From positions 1-56,385 of the forward strand of contig NZ_RQXT01000046.1 in NCBI RefSeq assembly GCF_003863365.1: DNA of 56,385 nt. Direction: 5' to 3'. The notes beneath the pieces were generated by a model that saw only the letters and a list, made by a program, of their open reading frames with translations, was not told the origin of the DNA and searched no databases. The translations under genes were made by a program, and so were the position numbers. This document shows positions 1-9,239 of the stretch, piece after piece. Each line of letters opens with the position of its first letter. Position 1 is the stretch's first letter. The stretch comes from Mesorhizobium tamadayense (GTDB lineage Bacteria > Pseudomonadota > Alphaproteobacteria > Rhizobiales > Rhizobiaceae).

Positions 1-10
1 TCCCCTTCAA

Positions 11-37
11 CGGCGGCCTGCCACCAGCAGGCCGCCG
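11..37 (+). promoter_or_regulatory. Intercistronic stem-loop before amino acid permease gene
   Basis: A perfect 11-bp inverted repeat (arms 11-21 and 27-37, 5-nt loop) ends 18 bp before the permease start. No T-run follows, so it is not a typical factor-independent terminator. In ABC operons such a hairpin often lies between the binding-protein gene and the permease gene and stabilises the upstream mRNA. The upstream gene is outside the window, so this role is inferred. Confidence 0.55.
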
Positions 38-55
38 AACCGCCGGTGCATAAAG

Positions 56-1030
56 ATGCTCTATCAAGATACCGTCGAGGCCGAAATCCTCGTTCATAAG
101 CCCTGGTTCGTGGCGACCATGTTCGGCGTCGTCCTGCTGGTCTTCATGGCGTTCAACATGTCGAGCACCGGCTTCGCCGAACTCATGCGGCCGGTGATCG
201 GCGAGCCGTCGACGAGCGGCCTCTACGGCCGCTTTGCCATTGGCTTCGCCATAGCGGTGATCTTCACGCTGAACGTCGTGCTGATCGGCTTCGCGCCGCT
301 GCGGCTGCAGATTGGCATCGTATGGCTGGAGCTGCTGCTCCTGTTCGTCGCCTTCTTCGAGACATTTCATCTCAGCCTGCCTTTCATCCGCGAGAAACTG
401 CCGTTCCTGATCAGCCAGGGCGTCGTCACCACGCTTTATGTCTCGGCGATTTCCATCGTCATCGCTTCGGTCATCGCGGTGGCGGGCGCGGTCGCCAAGC
501 TCTCCAACAATGGCTTCGCCTACGCGATCGCCAGCTTCTACACTTCCTTCTTTCGCGGCCTGCCGCTGCTGATGCAGGTCTATCTGATCTATCTCGGGCT
601 GCCGCAACTCGGCTTCGTCATCAACGCAGTGCCCGCTGGCATCCTGGCGCTGTCGCTCTGCTACGGCGCCTACATGACGGAGATCTTCCGATCCGGCATC
701 CAGAGCATCGATCGCGGTCAGTGGGAGGCTTCGCGCTCCATGGGTTTCGGCTTCGCTTTGACCATGCGCCGCATCATCCTGCCGCAGGCATTGCCGGTCA
801 TCATTCCGCCGACCGGCAACCAGTTCATCTCCATGCTGAAGGATTCCTCGCTGGTCTCCGTCATCGGCGTTTGGGAGCTAATGTTCCTGGCGCGCACGCT
901 CGGCCAGAAGACCTTCCAGCACATGGAGATGCTGATCTCGGCAGCCATGATCTATTGGATGCTGTCGATCTGCCTCGAACTGATCCAGTCCCGCATCGAA
1001 CGGCACTACGCCAGGAGCAAGGTGCGATGA
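56..1030 (+). CDS. Polar amino acid ABC transporter permease
   Basis: A 324-residue integral membrane protein of the HisM/GlnP family, which forms the inner-membrane channel of polar amino acid importers. Hydrophobic segments lie near residues 18-35, 58-77, 85-105 and 120-150, with more towards the C-terminus. The conserved cytoplasmic EAA-type loop is visible near residues 220-240 (GQWEASRSMGF), the contact point for the ATPase. The N-terminal stretch with extra membrane segments before the permease domain makes it longer than minimal family members of about 220 residues. The stop overlaps the ATPase start by 4 bp (ATGA), so the two are translationally coupled. The binding-protein gene is probably just left of the window. 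Substrate cannot be told from sequence. Confidence 0.9.
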   Translation: MLYQDTVEAEILVHKPWFVATMFGVVLLVFMAFNMSSTGFAELMRPVIGEPSTSGLYGRFAIGFAIAVIFTLNVVLIGFAPLRLQIGIVWLELLLLFVAFFETFHLSLPFIREKLPFLISQGVVTTLYVSAISIVIASVIAVAGAVAKLSNNGFAYAIASFYTSFFRGLPLLMQVYLIYLGLPQLGFVINAVPAGILALSLCYGAYMTEIFRSGIQSIDRGQWEASRSMGFGFALTMRRIILPQALPVIIPPTGNQFISMLKDSSLVSVIGVWELMFLARTLGQKTFQHMEMLISAAMIYWMLSICLELIQSRIERHYARSKVR

Positions 1031-1770
1031 GCACCCAGGCCATCATTGAAGCCAAGGCCGTATCCAAATGGTACGGCCAGTTCCACGCGCTGAAGGACAT
1101 CAACCTGACGGTGCGCAAGGGCGAACGCATCGTGATCTGCGGCCCATCCGGCTCGGGCAAGTCGACACTGATCCGCTGCTTCAACCGCCTCGAGGCGCAC
1201 CAGTCCGGCGATATCGTCGTCAACGGCGTTGCCCTACATGGCAAGATGAGCAACGTCGCCGCCGTACGCGCCAACGTCGGCATGGTCTTCCAGCACTTCA
1301 ACCTGTTTCCACATATGACGGTGCTGATGAACTGCATGGCCGGACCGATGTGGGTCAAGGGTGTTTCGGCCGCCGAGGCGCGCAAGACCGCCCTCCAGTT
1401 CCTGGAGCGGGTCCGCATTCCCGAGCAGGCGAACAAGTTCCCCGTCCAGCTTTCCGGCGGCCAGCAGCAGCGCGTGGCGATCGCCCGGAGCCTGTGCATG
1501 AAACCCGCTGTCATGTTGTTCGACGAACCGACCTCAGCCCTCGACCCGGAAATGGTCTCGGAGGTGCTGGAGACGATGACCGGGCTGGCCCGCGACGGCA
1601 TGACCATGGTGTGCGTGACGCATGAGATGGGCTTTGCCCGCGCGGTCGCCGACCGCGTCATCTTCATGGACGCCGGGCAGATCGTCGAGGAGGGCACGCC
1701 CGACGCGTTTTTCGGCAACCCGCGCCATGATCGAACGAAGTTGTTCCTCAGCCAGATACTGAAGCATTAG
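1027..1770 (+). CDS. Polar amino acid ABC transporter ATP-binding protein
   Basis: A 247-residue ATPase of the GlnQ/HisP type that powers the permease encoded just upstream. Walker A is GPSGSGKST near residue 38, the signature is LSGGQQQRV near residue 143, Walker B ends in LFDEPTSALDPEM, and a switch histidine follows (VCVTHEM). The DPEM sequence after Walker B is usual for amino acid importers. I chose the ATG at 1027 because it overlaps the permease stop by 4 bp and gives the normal family length. An upstream in-frame extension exists but would run far into the permease gene. The protein is cytoplasmic and acts as a dimer on the membrane. Confidence 0.93.
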   Translation: MSTQAIIEAKAVSKWYGQFHALKDINLTVRKGERIVICGPSGSGKSTLIRCFNRLEAHQSGDIVVNGVALHGKMSNVAAVRANVGMVFQHFNLFPHMTVLMNCMAGPMWVKGVSAAEARKTALQFLERVRIPEQANKFPVQLSGGQQQRVAIARSLCMKPAVMLFDEPTSALDPEMVSEVLETMTGLARDGMTMVCVTHEMGFARAVADRVIFMDAGQIVEEGTPDAFFGNPRHDRTKLFLSQILKH

Positions 1771-2426
1771 CCCTCCAGGAAAAGGCTGCTTTTCGACTCT
1801 GCTTGCGGAAAAACGGACGGTCCGTTTTCGTGAAGAGTTTCGGGCGCCGGCATCATCGCGAGGTGGTGTCTGAAGGAAGCGTGGAGCAAAACCGCGACCT
1901 GACGAACAGAAACCGGATATGAGGCATCCCTGGTCGGACGAGCGGGCAACGAGCCGCGAAGTCCATATCCATCAAGGGTCAGGGCTGTAGATCCGGCAGG
2001 GGATAGCGACTTCGCCGCATCCACGACCTATGACGGGAGCTGCGCTGCTCGTTTCCGATCGCGAGACCCTGCGGCGGAAACCACCCACCGCAGTCCTCGT
2101 TGCGCCAAGCGGATTGAATTCTGAGCTAAAGCTCCAGCCGCATCAGCGGCCGACCTGGCTTGCGCCTTATGGCCGGCCTGAAGCCGGCAGCGCACATCGA
2201 TCATTGCCGTCGCCCGGCTAGGAAAGCAGGTCCAACCTGCCGCGCCGCCGAGTTGGGGGGTCTCGGACGCCTGCCGTCCCGAGCATTAGGCACCGCCCAG
2301 CGGCATGCGTCCAAGATCCCTTGACAACGGCCGCCCTTCATTAATCGCTGGACAAAAGCCGCAAAGCGCGATTCAATAGGTACCTTGTGCGGAGATGCAT
2401 CGCAGCCCCCTATGCTGGAGTGTTAA
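1771..2426. other. Intergenic stretch without a convincing gene
   Basis: I found no protein family here. On the minus strand an open frame (about 1767-2024) reads like a low-complexity peptide (SLPARPTRDASYPV) that I recall being translated from an intergenic sequence repeated in several rhizobial genomes. I treat it as repeat DNA rather than a gene. A good -35-like TTGACA lies at 2321-2326 but has no convincing -10 at normal spacing. Confidence 0.35.
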
Positions 2427-2702
2427 TCTCCTCTGCTACCAGCTTCTCGCGGAATAGTTTCGCTCCGTGCCAGATGCTGCAACCTTCTCAATCAAAGATT
2501 AGGTGGGCTGCTGCTCCTCGACGCAGCCACGCCCGCGGCGGCCGATGGTGCCGAGGAACCGTCCCCGATGGAAGCGCTCGTGGACGCGCTGATGCAAGGG
2601 CGGGAGCGCGTGGGCGGTCCATTCGCCGCTGTGATCGACCAAGCCTGCACCCGCCGCACGGAGGCCGACGTCCGTGGAAACGAAAGGGGAGGACTATCAT
2701 GA
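2427..2702 (+). pseudogene. Possible 3' remnant of a gene upstream of rhodanese
   Basis: A reading frame open from just after a stop at 2424 to a TGA at 2700-2702 overlaps the rhodanese ATG by 4 bp. The last 60 residues or so have ordinary protein composition (LLLLDAATP, MEALVDALMQGRERV), while the upstream part does not. There is no good start codon with a ribosome site, although an internal ATG at about 2577 is possible. It could be the end of a truncated gene once co-translated with the rhodanese, or a chance frame. I do not recognise the family. Confidence 0.25.
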
Positions 2703-3550
2703 GCCCGTACGCTCATCCCGAATTACTGGTTGACACCGCCTGGGTGGTTGCGCACCGGGGCGATCCGAACGTGCGTCTTGTCGAAGTTGACGTTGATACG
2801 GATGGTTACGAGCAAGGGCACATTCCGGGTGCGATCGCCTGGAATTGGACGACACAGCTCTGCGACACGCTGCAGCGCGATATTGTCCCGCCCGGTGACT
2901 TCCGTCGCCTGATGGAAGAGGCGGGTATTGCGAATGATACGACCGTGATCCTTTACGGCGACAACAACAACTGGTTCGCCGCCTGGGCGCTGTGGCAGAT
3001 GAAGATATATGACCACGGGGACGTTCGCCTGATGAACGGCGGACGCCGAAAATGGCTTGAGGAAGGGCGCGAGCTAACCATGGACGTGCCGCAAATCGCC
3101 CGTGCCAGTTACACCATGCACGGCGAGCCTGATTTGTCGATCCGGGCCTTCCTTGACGATGCTCAAGCAGCCTCGACGCAACGGAACGCCGCGCTGGTGG
3201 ACGTGCGCAGCCCCGACGAGTTCACAGGGCGGATCATGGCGCCGCCGGGCCTGCCAGAGACGTGCCAGAGGGGCGGACACGTCCCGGGTGCACGAAACAT
3301 CCCCTGGGGCAAGGTCTGCAACGAGGACGGCACCTTCAAGTCGGTGGACGAACTTCGTGCTCTCTACGAGGGCGAAGGAGTCACCCCAGATCGTCCGGCG
3401 ATCGCCTACTGCCGTATTGGCGAGCGCTCAAGCCACACTTGGTTCGTGCTCAAGTACCTCCTGGGCTACCCCGACGTGAGGAACTACGACGGCTCGTGGA
3501 CCGAATGGGGCAACCTAGTCCGGGCACCAATCGAGCGTGCCGCCGTGTGA
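2699..3550 (+). CDS. Thiosulfate/3-mercaptopyruvate sulfurtransferase (rhodanese)
   Basis: A 283-residue protein with two tandem rhodanese domains, about residues 5-130 and 150-280. The N-terminal inactive-type domain has the usual GHIPGAIAWNW stretch. The C-terminal domain has VDVRSPDEF and GHVPGARNIPW, then the active-site loop CRIGERSSHTW, whose cysteine carries the persulfide. This loop is closer to the thiosulfate sulfurtransferases of actinobacteria and rhizobia than to the CG(S/T)GV loop of mercaptopyruvate enzymes. It moves sulfane sulfur from thiosulfate to thiophilic acceptors such as cyanide and probably acts in the cytoplasm. The ATG at 2699 follows a strong ribosome site (AAGGGGAGG); the longer upstream frame is not protein-like. 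Confidence 0.9.
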   Translation: MSPYAHPELLVDTAWVVAHRGDPNVRLVEVDVDTDGYEQGHIPGAIAWNWTTQLCDTLQRDIVPPGDFRRLMEEAGIANDTTVILYGDNNNWFAAWALWQMKIYDHGDVRLMNGGRRKWLEEGRELTMDVPQIARASYTMHGEPDLSIRAFLDDAQAASTQRNAALVDVRSPDEFTGRIMAPPGLPETCQRGGHVPGARNIPWGKVCNEDGTFKSVDELRALYEGEGVTPDRPAIAYCRIGERSSHTWFVLKYLLGYPDVRNYDGSWTEWGNLVRAPIERAAV

Positions 3551-3571
3551 TCCTCGAAGGAGGAAAGCGCC

Positions 3572-3814
3572 ATGCAAAGCGAAAGGATCCTGCGCGCCGA
3601 GGACTATCGGCGCCGGCGAGAGCGCCTCGATGGCTGGGACATTGGCATCGCCTCGTACAAGCTCGGCGGTCGGTACTGCTGCGAGGTGGAGACCATTGGC
3701 GAGGGAGCACGACTTGCACGCGGCGAAGGGGCCACCCGTGACGAGGCGGAAGCCAAGGCGCTCAACAAGGCAAGAGAGATGTTGGCGCGAACGCGGGTAT
3801 ACCCGGCGCGCTGA
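3572..3814 (+). CDS. Small conserved protein, paralogue of the downstream cyclase C-terminus
   Basis: An 80-residue basic, charged protein that I cannot assign to a named family. It starts 21 bp after the rhodanese stop behind a GAAGGAGG ribosome site, so the pair is probably one transcript. Its whole length aligns with the last 78 or so residues of the protein at 4034-6346: both share the blocks ERL.GW.IG, SYKLG.RY.CEV and ARGEGATR.EAEA.AL. The block order suggests a small alpha/beta fold, perhaps resembling double-stranded-RNA-binding or hibernation-like folds, but I have no evidence for function. Confidence 0.7.
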   Translation: MQSERILRAEDYRRRRERLDGWDIGIASYKLGGRYCCEVETIGEGARLARGEGATRDEAEAKALNKAREMLARTRVYPAR

Positions 3815-4033
3815 CATTTTGCGCAGGAATCCCGTTGTTGGCTGTGCTCGATTTGGGCGCGGCTTCAATTTTGTGGCAGCACCGTAGTCAGGCTCTGGCC
3901 CTCATCGGATCAAATCCCTAGGAGTTGTTTGGGTCGCGGCAAGTCAAATCTTCGGAAGGCCGCTGATGCACGGTCAAGGATTATCGTGCTACACTAAGAA
4001 GCAAATGATCCTCGCCGGATCAGGGAGCGGTGC

Positions 4034-6346
4034 ATGGAATGTCCGAGCTGCCGGGCCGACATTCCGGAGGAGAGCAAGTTTTGCGACGTATGCGGGGCGG
4101 CTCTTCCGGGCCGGTGCCCGTCCTGTGGTGCGTCCGTTCGGTCAGGTGCAAAGTTCTGTCCGGCGTGTGGCAAGAGGCTGACGGCGAGTGACCGCGACCT
4201 GACTGCCGCCACGCCGATAGTTCCGACTCCGCATATAGTGTCGGCCGGAGCGTCCGCCGAGCGCCGGCAACTCACGGTGATGTTCTGCGATCTCGTCAAT
4301 TCGACGGCGCTCTCGGCGCGGCTCGACCCGGAAGACATGCGGGATGTGATGCGCGCCTACCATGATGGCTGCGCCAGGGTTGTCGCCCGCTTCGAAGGCT
4401 TTGTCGCCAAATATATGGGTGACGGCGTCCTTATCTACTTTGGCTACCCGCACGCCCATGAGGACGACGCCGAGCGCGCGGTCCGCGCCGGCCTTGCCCT
4501 TGTGGAAACCATCGACACCATCGCGCTTCCGCCCCTCGGCGACCTCAAGCTGCAAATGCGCGTCGGCATCGCGACGGGTCTGGTGGTAGTCGGCGATCTC
4601 ATCGGAAGTGGCGCGGCGCAGGAAACAGCGGTGGTCGGCGAAACACCAAACCTCGCAGCGCGGATGCAGGGTTTGGCGGCCCCGAACACGGTCGTTATCG
4701 CCGCCGACACCCAGCGCCTGACGGCTGGGCTGTTCGAGTATCGCGACCTCGGCGCCGTGACGCTCAAAGGCTTTGCCGCCCCGGTACGGGCGTGGCAGGT
4801 AGTCGGCCTGAGCGACATCGAGAGCCGCTTCGAAGCGCTTCGCGCCTCCAGTGCTAGCGCGCCGCTGATCGGCCGCGACGAAGAACTCGATCTGCTGATG
4901 CGCCGTTGGCAGCAGGCCAAGGGCGGCGAAGGCCGGGTCGTCCTGCTGTCCGGCGAGCCGGGTATCGGGAAGTCGAGCGTGACCCAGGCAATAAAGGAGC
5001 GGCTGAGCGGCGAACCGCATATTAGGCTGCGCTATTTCTGCTCCCCTCATCACAGGGACACACCGCTTCATCCCATCGTCAGCCAATTGGAACACGCGGC
5101 CGGATTTGAGCGAGACGATAACGCCGAACGCAGGCTCGACAAGCTCAGGGCGATGCTCGCCCTATCAACAAAGGACGTGAGGCAGACCACCGCGCTGTTG
5201 GCGGATCTGCTATCGATCGGTGGAGATCGCTACCCGCCGCTGGACCTAAATCCGCAGAGGCGCAAAGAGAGAACGTTGGAAGCGCTCCTCGAACAGCTCG
5301 CTGGGCTAGCAGCGGTTCGACCAGTGCTAATGGTCTTTGAGGACGTGCATTGGATCGATCCGATTTCGTTGGAACTGCTCGAGCTGACGGTGGAGCGGGT
5401 TCCTTCCTTGCCGGTGTTGCTTATGATCACGTTCCGCCCAGAATTCCAGTCGCCATGGACCGGCGACGCCCACGTGACGACATTGGCGCTCAACCGTCTG
5501 GACCGCCGACACGGGACCGAATTGGTGAACCACCTTACCGGCAACAAGGAGCTGCCGTCGGTGATCCTTGATCAGATCACCGCCCACGCAGATGGCGTGC
5601 CATTGTTCGTCGAGGAACTAACAAAGACCATCCTGGAAAGCGGCCTGCTGAGGGATGCGGGTGGCCGGTACGTTCTAACTGGTCCGGTGCCGCCGATGGC
5701 GATCCCAACGACGTTGCATGCCTCGTTGACGGCGCGACTCGATCGGTTGGCGCCCACCCGAGAGGTCGCGCAGATTGGCGCAGCGATCGGCCGCGAGTTT
5801 TCATACGAGCTGTTAGCCGCCCTAGTCCCTCTGCCAGAAGGCACGTTACAAGAGGCAGTGGAGCGCCTTGTCCATTCCGAATTGGTGTTCTGTCGCGGTA
5901 TACCGCCGAGCGCGACTTACACTTTCAAGCATGCCTTGATCCAGGATGCGGCGTACGCGACCTTGCTGCGGAGCCGACGTCAGGAGCTTCACGCGAGGAT
6001 TGCAAAAGTGCTGGAGGATCGGTTCCCGGAGACGGTGGAGATGCATCCCGAGATTCTCGCCCACCATTGGTCACAGGCGGGCCTGGTTGAGAAAGCGGCC
6101 TACTATGAAGAGAGGACTTGGCTGCGCACTGAGGGCTATCAGCGACGGAACGAACGCCTCGGTGGCTGGGAGATTGGGGTGATTTCGTACAAGCTGGGAA
6201 ACAGATATCGCTGCGAGGTAGACAATATCAGCCCCGGAACACGCCTCGCGCGCGGTGAAGGCGCCACCCGGGCAGAGGCGGAAGCGCAGGCCCTGAAAGG
6301 GGCGCGAGAGATGTTGGCCGGAACGCGGGTCCGCCCCCTAAGTTGA
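4034..6346 (+). CDS. Zinc-ribbon/class III cyclase/AAA protein with substituted C-terminus
   Basis: A 770-residue chimera. Residues 1-50 form two zinc ribbons (CPSC, CDVCG, CPSCG, CPACG). Residues about 80-250 are a class III adenylate/guanylate cyclase domain (VMFCDLVNST, KYMGDGVLIYFG with the metal-binding aspartate, VVGETPNLAARMQ). Residues about 275-560 are an AAA/NB-ARC-like ATPase with Walker A GEPGIGKS and a Walker B region MVFEDVHWID. Relatives usually continue into a long TPR region and exceed 1000 residues. Here homology stops at residue 691 (KAAYY), and residues 692-770 match the small protein at 3572-3814. The cyclase core keeps its metal-binding residues, so it may still make cyclic nucleotide, but control through TPRs is lost. 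The ATG at 4034 begins directly before the first zinc ribbon. Confidence 0.8.
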   Translation: MECPSCRADIPEESKFCDVCGAALPGRCPSCGASVRSGAKFCPACGKRLTASDRDLTAATPIVPTPHIVSAGASAERRQLTVMFCDLVNSTALSARLDPEDMRDVMRAYHDGCARVVARFEGFVAKYMGDGVLIYFGYPHAHEDDAERAVRAGLALVETIDTIALPPLGDLKLQMRVGIATGLVVVGDLIGSGAAQETAVVGETPNLAARMQGLAAPNTVVIAADTQRLTAGLFEYRDLGAVTLKGFAAPVRAWQVVGLSDIESRFEALRASSASAPLIGRDEELDLLMRRWQQAKGGEGRVVLLSGEPGIGKSSVTQAIKERLSGEPHIRLRYFCSPHHRDTPLHPIVSQLEHAAGFERDDNAERRLDKLRAMLALSTKDVRQTTALLADLLSIGGDRYPPLDLNPQRRKERTLEALLEQLAGLAAVRPVLMVFEDVHWIDPISLELLELTVERVPSLPVLLMITFRPEFQSPWTGDAHVTTLALNRLDRRHGTELVNHLTGNKELPSVILDQITAHADGVPLFVEELTKTILESGLLRDAGGRYVLTGPVPPMAIPTTLHASLTARLDRLAPTREVAQIGAAIGREFSYELLAALVPLPEGTLQEAVERLVHSELVFCRGIPPSATYTFKHALIQDAAYATLLRSRRQELHARIAKVLEDRFPETVEMHPEILAHHWSQAGLVEKAAYYEERTWLRTEGYQRRNERLGGWEIGVISYKLGNRYRCEVDNISPGTRLARGEGATRAEAEAQALKGAREMLAGTRVRPLS

Positions 6347-6484
6347 CGGCAACGCCGATAATCGGAACCGTCGGCCACGTGCACATAGCCAAGCTTACCC
6401 CGCCTTATCGGCCGCACGCCTTTGACCCAACCCCGCCCTTCCTGTTTCCCAGGGAGAAAGTCTGGAAAGAGGCGAGTTGCGACG

Positions 6485-7396
6485 TCACGGCTCGGGCTGA
6501 CTGAGACTTTCCAGCGTCGAGCTGATGATATGCGCGAAGTCGCGGGTCGCAGGATTAAGTGCCTTGACGTCTCGCGCCGCAACAGACAGCAACTCGAACA
6601 TGCGCCCACCTGCCAGCGGCCTGAAACAGAGGCTGCCGGAGCGAACCTCGCTGAAAACGTCGGCGGTGGTAAGTATGCTGATACCCGTACCCTGTGCGAC
6701 CAGCGTCTTCAACATCGTCACCGAATTGGTCGTCACTGTCCTGATCGGAGGCTTTCGCGACCGCTCCAGCATTTCGTCCACGACTGGTCCGATCGTGAGT
6801 GAATTGTCGGCTATGATGAAAGGGTAATCGAAGAGATCGTCAATGCGCACCTCCTGCCGGCCCACGAGAGGATGGTCCGGTCGCATGACGGCACCCATTT
6901 CAAAGCGCGTCTCATGCATGATCTTGAGGCCCGCGTCGCGAGGCGCATTGAAGGTGACGGCGAGGTCGACTTCGCTGGCCATCAGCTGACGGGCGACCTC
7001 GGCGGTCCCGCCGACTGTTGCGTGCAGTGACGCGCCGGGATGACGAAGCTGCAGACTACCGAAGGCGTGGGGCAAGAACTCCGCAGCCAGGCACTCCATC
7101 AGGCCAATTTTGATGTGACCTCCGCTACGCCCGTTCAGGTTTCCAACCGAAGCCAGAATGCGCTGGTTCTCCAGCTGCCACGCTCTGACCTGCTCGACGA
7201 TGATCTTTCCGGCTTCGGTCAGGCGCATGCCGCGGGGCAGCCGCTCGAAAAGCGCGGTGCCAAGTTCAGTCTCGAGGTTCAATATCTGTCGGTTGACGGC
7301 CGACGGAGCCGAGTTGACGCGTTCTGCGGCGCGTCGGATCGAGCCATAGCGTGCCACCATTTCAAGCACCCTGGCCGCCTGCGTGATCAAAGGCAT
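6485..7396 (-). CDS. LysR-family transcriptional regulator
   Basis: A protein of about 303 residues with an N-terminal winged helix-turn-helix (RVLEMVARYGSIRRAAERV...SAVNRQILNLE, residues about 5-60) and a C-terminal periplasmic-binding-like effector domain. It is divergent from the amidohydrolase gene 99 bp away, so it probably controls that gene from the shared spacer, the usual LysR arrangement. I chose the ATG at 7396 since the helix-turn-helix then begins at the normal distance; a GTG at 7441 would add 15 residues. The effector is unknown. It converges on the cyclase gene with a 138-bp gap. Confidence 0.88.
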   Translation of the reverse strand: MPLITQAARVLEMVARYGSIRRAAERVNSAPSAVNRQILNLETELGTALFERLPRGMRLTEAGKIIVEQVRAWQLENQRILASVGNLNGRSGGHIKIGLMECLAAEFLPHAFGSLQLRHPGASLHATVGGTAEVARQLMASEVDLAVTFNAPRDAGLKIMHETRFEMGAVMRPDHPLVGRQEVRIDDLFDYPFIIADNSLTIGPVVDEMLERSRKPPIRTVTTNSVTMLKTLVAQGTGISILTTADVFSEVRSGSLCFRPLAGGRMFELLSVAARDVKALNPATRDFAHIISSTLESLSQPEP

Positions 7397-7495
7397 CAGG
7401 CTGCATCCCGTGTCGAACGACTGTCCTGCTTTTGCGAACACTATGCCCGAATCTATGCGCTTGTCATCAACGGTCGGCCGTATAGCCTTCCCGCC

Positions 7496-8863
7496 ATGAC
7501 AAAAGAGCTTCTCCTCACCGCCGACACCGTCATCACCATGGACAGCGAAAATCGGGTCATCTCCGATGGAGCTGTCCTTGTTCGCGGCAACAGGATCGCC
7601 GCAATTGGTGAAAGGGCATCACTCGAAACGGCAAGTCCAGATGTCGAGGTTCGGCGACTGAAGAACCGGCTCCTGATGCCGGGCCTCATCAACGCGCACT
7701 GCCACTCAGGGATTCTGCGCGGGACTGCCGAGGGCCTGCCCGTCTGGGACTGGTTGAGGATGTTCATCGACCCGATGCACCGGGTGTTGAAGCCGCGCGA
7801 GGCGGAAGCCGCGTCGTGGCTGTGTTATGCCGAGGCTGTGCTGTCAGGCACCACGACGATCGTCGATATGTGGCGCTATATGGACGGCAGCGCGCGCGCC
7901 GCGGCGGCAATCGGCAACCGTTCAGTGCTCGTGCCTTACGTCGGCGAACACCCCGACTACAACTACTTCGAGACGCTGGAGACGAACGAGCGGCTGCTGG
8001 AAGAATGGCACGGCAAATGCGATGATCGGATCCACGTCTGGGTCGGCCTTGAGCACGCCTTCTACGCGACCGAGGACAAGTATGCCCGCGTGATCGATCT
8101 CGCCAGGAAGTTCGATACGGGCTTCCACACGCACAGCAATGAAGCCGAGATCGAACTGCGTGAAATGAACCGCCGTTACGGGTTGAGGCCCGTCGAAGCG
8201 CTTCGACGCTTCGGTCTGTTCGAGCCGAAGAAGGTATTGCTCGCTCATTGCGTCTGGCTCGACGACAGCGAAATTCAGATCATCGCTGAGCATGGCGTAG
8301 GGGTCGCCCACAATCCCGTCAGCAACATGAAGTTGGCGAGCGGCATTGCACCCGTCGAAAAGCTCCTGGCTGCCGGCGTCGCGGTCGGCATCGGCACTGA
8401 CGGCGAGAAGGAGAACAACAATCTCGACATGTTCGACGACATGAAGTGCGCTTCGTTGCTCGCCAAGCTGAACAAGCTGGATGCGGCGGCGCTCGACGCC
8501 TGGGACGTGCTGCGCATGGGCACGATCACGGGGGCGCGCAGCATCGGCCTGGAGCATGACATCGGCTCGTTGGAGGTCGGCAAGAAGGCGGACATCATCG
8601 CTGTTCGCACGGACACGCCGCGCATGACGCCGCTGATGAGCCGGCGTGATTTCAACCTGCACCACAACCTCGTCCATGCGGTGCGTGGCGGCGACGTCGA
8701 CATGACGATGGTGGACGGAAAGATCGTGGTCGACGGCGGGAATCTGCTAACCGCCGACATGCGCGAGTTGATCGCCGAGGTTCACGCCGTCGTGCCTGGT
8801 TTGTTCGCCCGACGGGCGGAGTATCTCGTGGTCAACACCAAGGGCGCGGTGAGCCCGGTCTGA
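7496..8863 (+). CDS. Amidohydrolase, MtaD/AtzB/TrzA-type deaminase family
   Basis: A 455-residue metal-dependent hydrolase of the group that contains methylthioadenosine/S-adenosylhomocysteine deaminase, atrazine chlorohydrolase relatives and 8-oxoguanine deaminase. The sequence shows the metal-binding HxH in INAHCHSG, further histidines in HTHSNE and LAHCVWL, and the catalytic aspartate in GIGTDGEKENNN. The C-terminal strand has the family end (GSLEVGKKADIIAV). It probably hydrolyses an exocyclic amine or halide on a purine- or triazine-like ring in the cytoplasm; the exact substrate is unknown. A longer frame starts upstream at 7040 but lies over the LysR gene, so I use the ATG at 7496. Confidence 0.85.
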   Translation: MTKELLLTADTVITMDSENRVISDGAVLVRGNRIAAIGERASLETASPDVEVRRLKNRLLMPGLINAHCHSGILRGTAEGLPVWDWLRMFIDPMHRVLKPREAEAASWLCYAEAVLSGTTTIVDMWRYMDGSARAAAAIGNRSVLVPYVGEHPDYNYFETLETNERLLEEWHGKCDDRIHVWVGLEHAFYATEDKYARVIDLARKFDTGFHTHSNEAEIELREMNRRYGLRPVEALRRFGLFEPKKVLLAHCVWLDDSEIQIIAEHGVGVAHNPVSNMKLASGIAPVEKLLAAGVAVGIGTDGEKENNNLDMFDDMKCASLLAKLNKLDAAALDAWDVLRMGTITGARSIGLEHDIGSLEVGKKADIIAVRTDTPRMTPLMSRRDFNLHHNLVHAVRGGDVDMTMVDGKIVVDGGNLLTADMRELIAEVHAVVPGLFARRAEYLVVNTKGAVSPV

Positions 8864-8945
8864 GGTTCTCACCAATCAAGGAGGAAGCCGGGGGGCGAGA
8901 CGGATTGCTATCGGAAGATCCGCACGGCCCTGGAAACTGTCGATA

Positions 8946-9239
8946 TTGCGACACCTAGTAGCCGAACGGCTTTCTTCGGGCTGCGAGAAGATGTTCATCC
9001 GCGATCACCGGTCCCGAGGTCTCTTCGTCGCCGAAGGATGCCGGCTGATGGGGATCGCGCGTTCGACCTACTACGACCGCCCGCAGAAGACGGCCGACGG
9101 CACCGCGATCGTCGAAGCGATCGCAGCCAGGTTCGAGCACTATGGCTGGCGCCGTGTCCGTGCCGCGCTTCGGCAAAAAGGCATGATCATCAATCACAAG
9201 AAGATCCGCCGCCTGATGCGCGAGCATGCTTTCTTGTAG
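8946..9239 (+). pseudogene. IS3-family transposase OrfB, N-terminal fragment
   Basis: The translated frame contains the N-terminal OrfB pattern of IS3-family elements: GCRLMGIARSTYYDRP, then YGWRRVRAALR and NHKKIRRLMREH. In complete elements the DDE catalytic core follows, but here the frame stops at 9237-9239 just where that core should begin. Neither OrfA nor terminal repeats are evident. This is an inactive remnant abutting another transposase relic on the opposite strand. Confidence 0.75.

Noticed and set aside
2030..2221. 63-residue plus-strand frame
   Set aside because: No ribosome site, no family pattern and random-like composition.
7040..7495. N-terminal extension of the amidohydrolase
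   Set aside because: It runs over the divergent LysR gene, and the extension lacks protein-like pattern. The ATG at 7496 begins at the usual family position.
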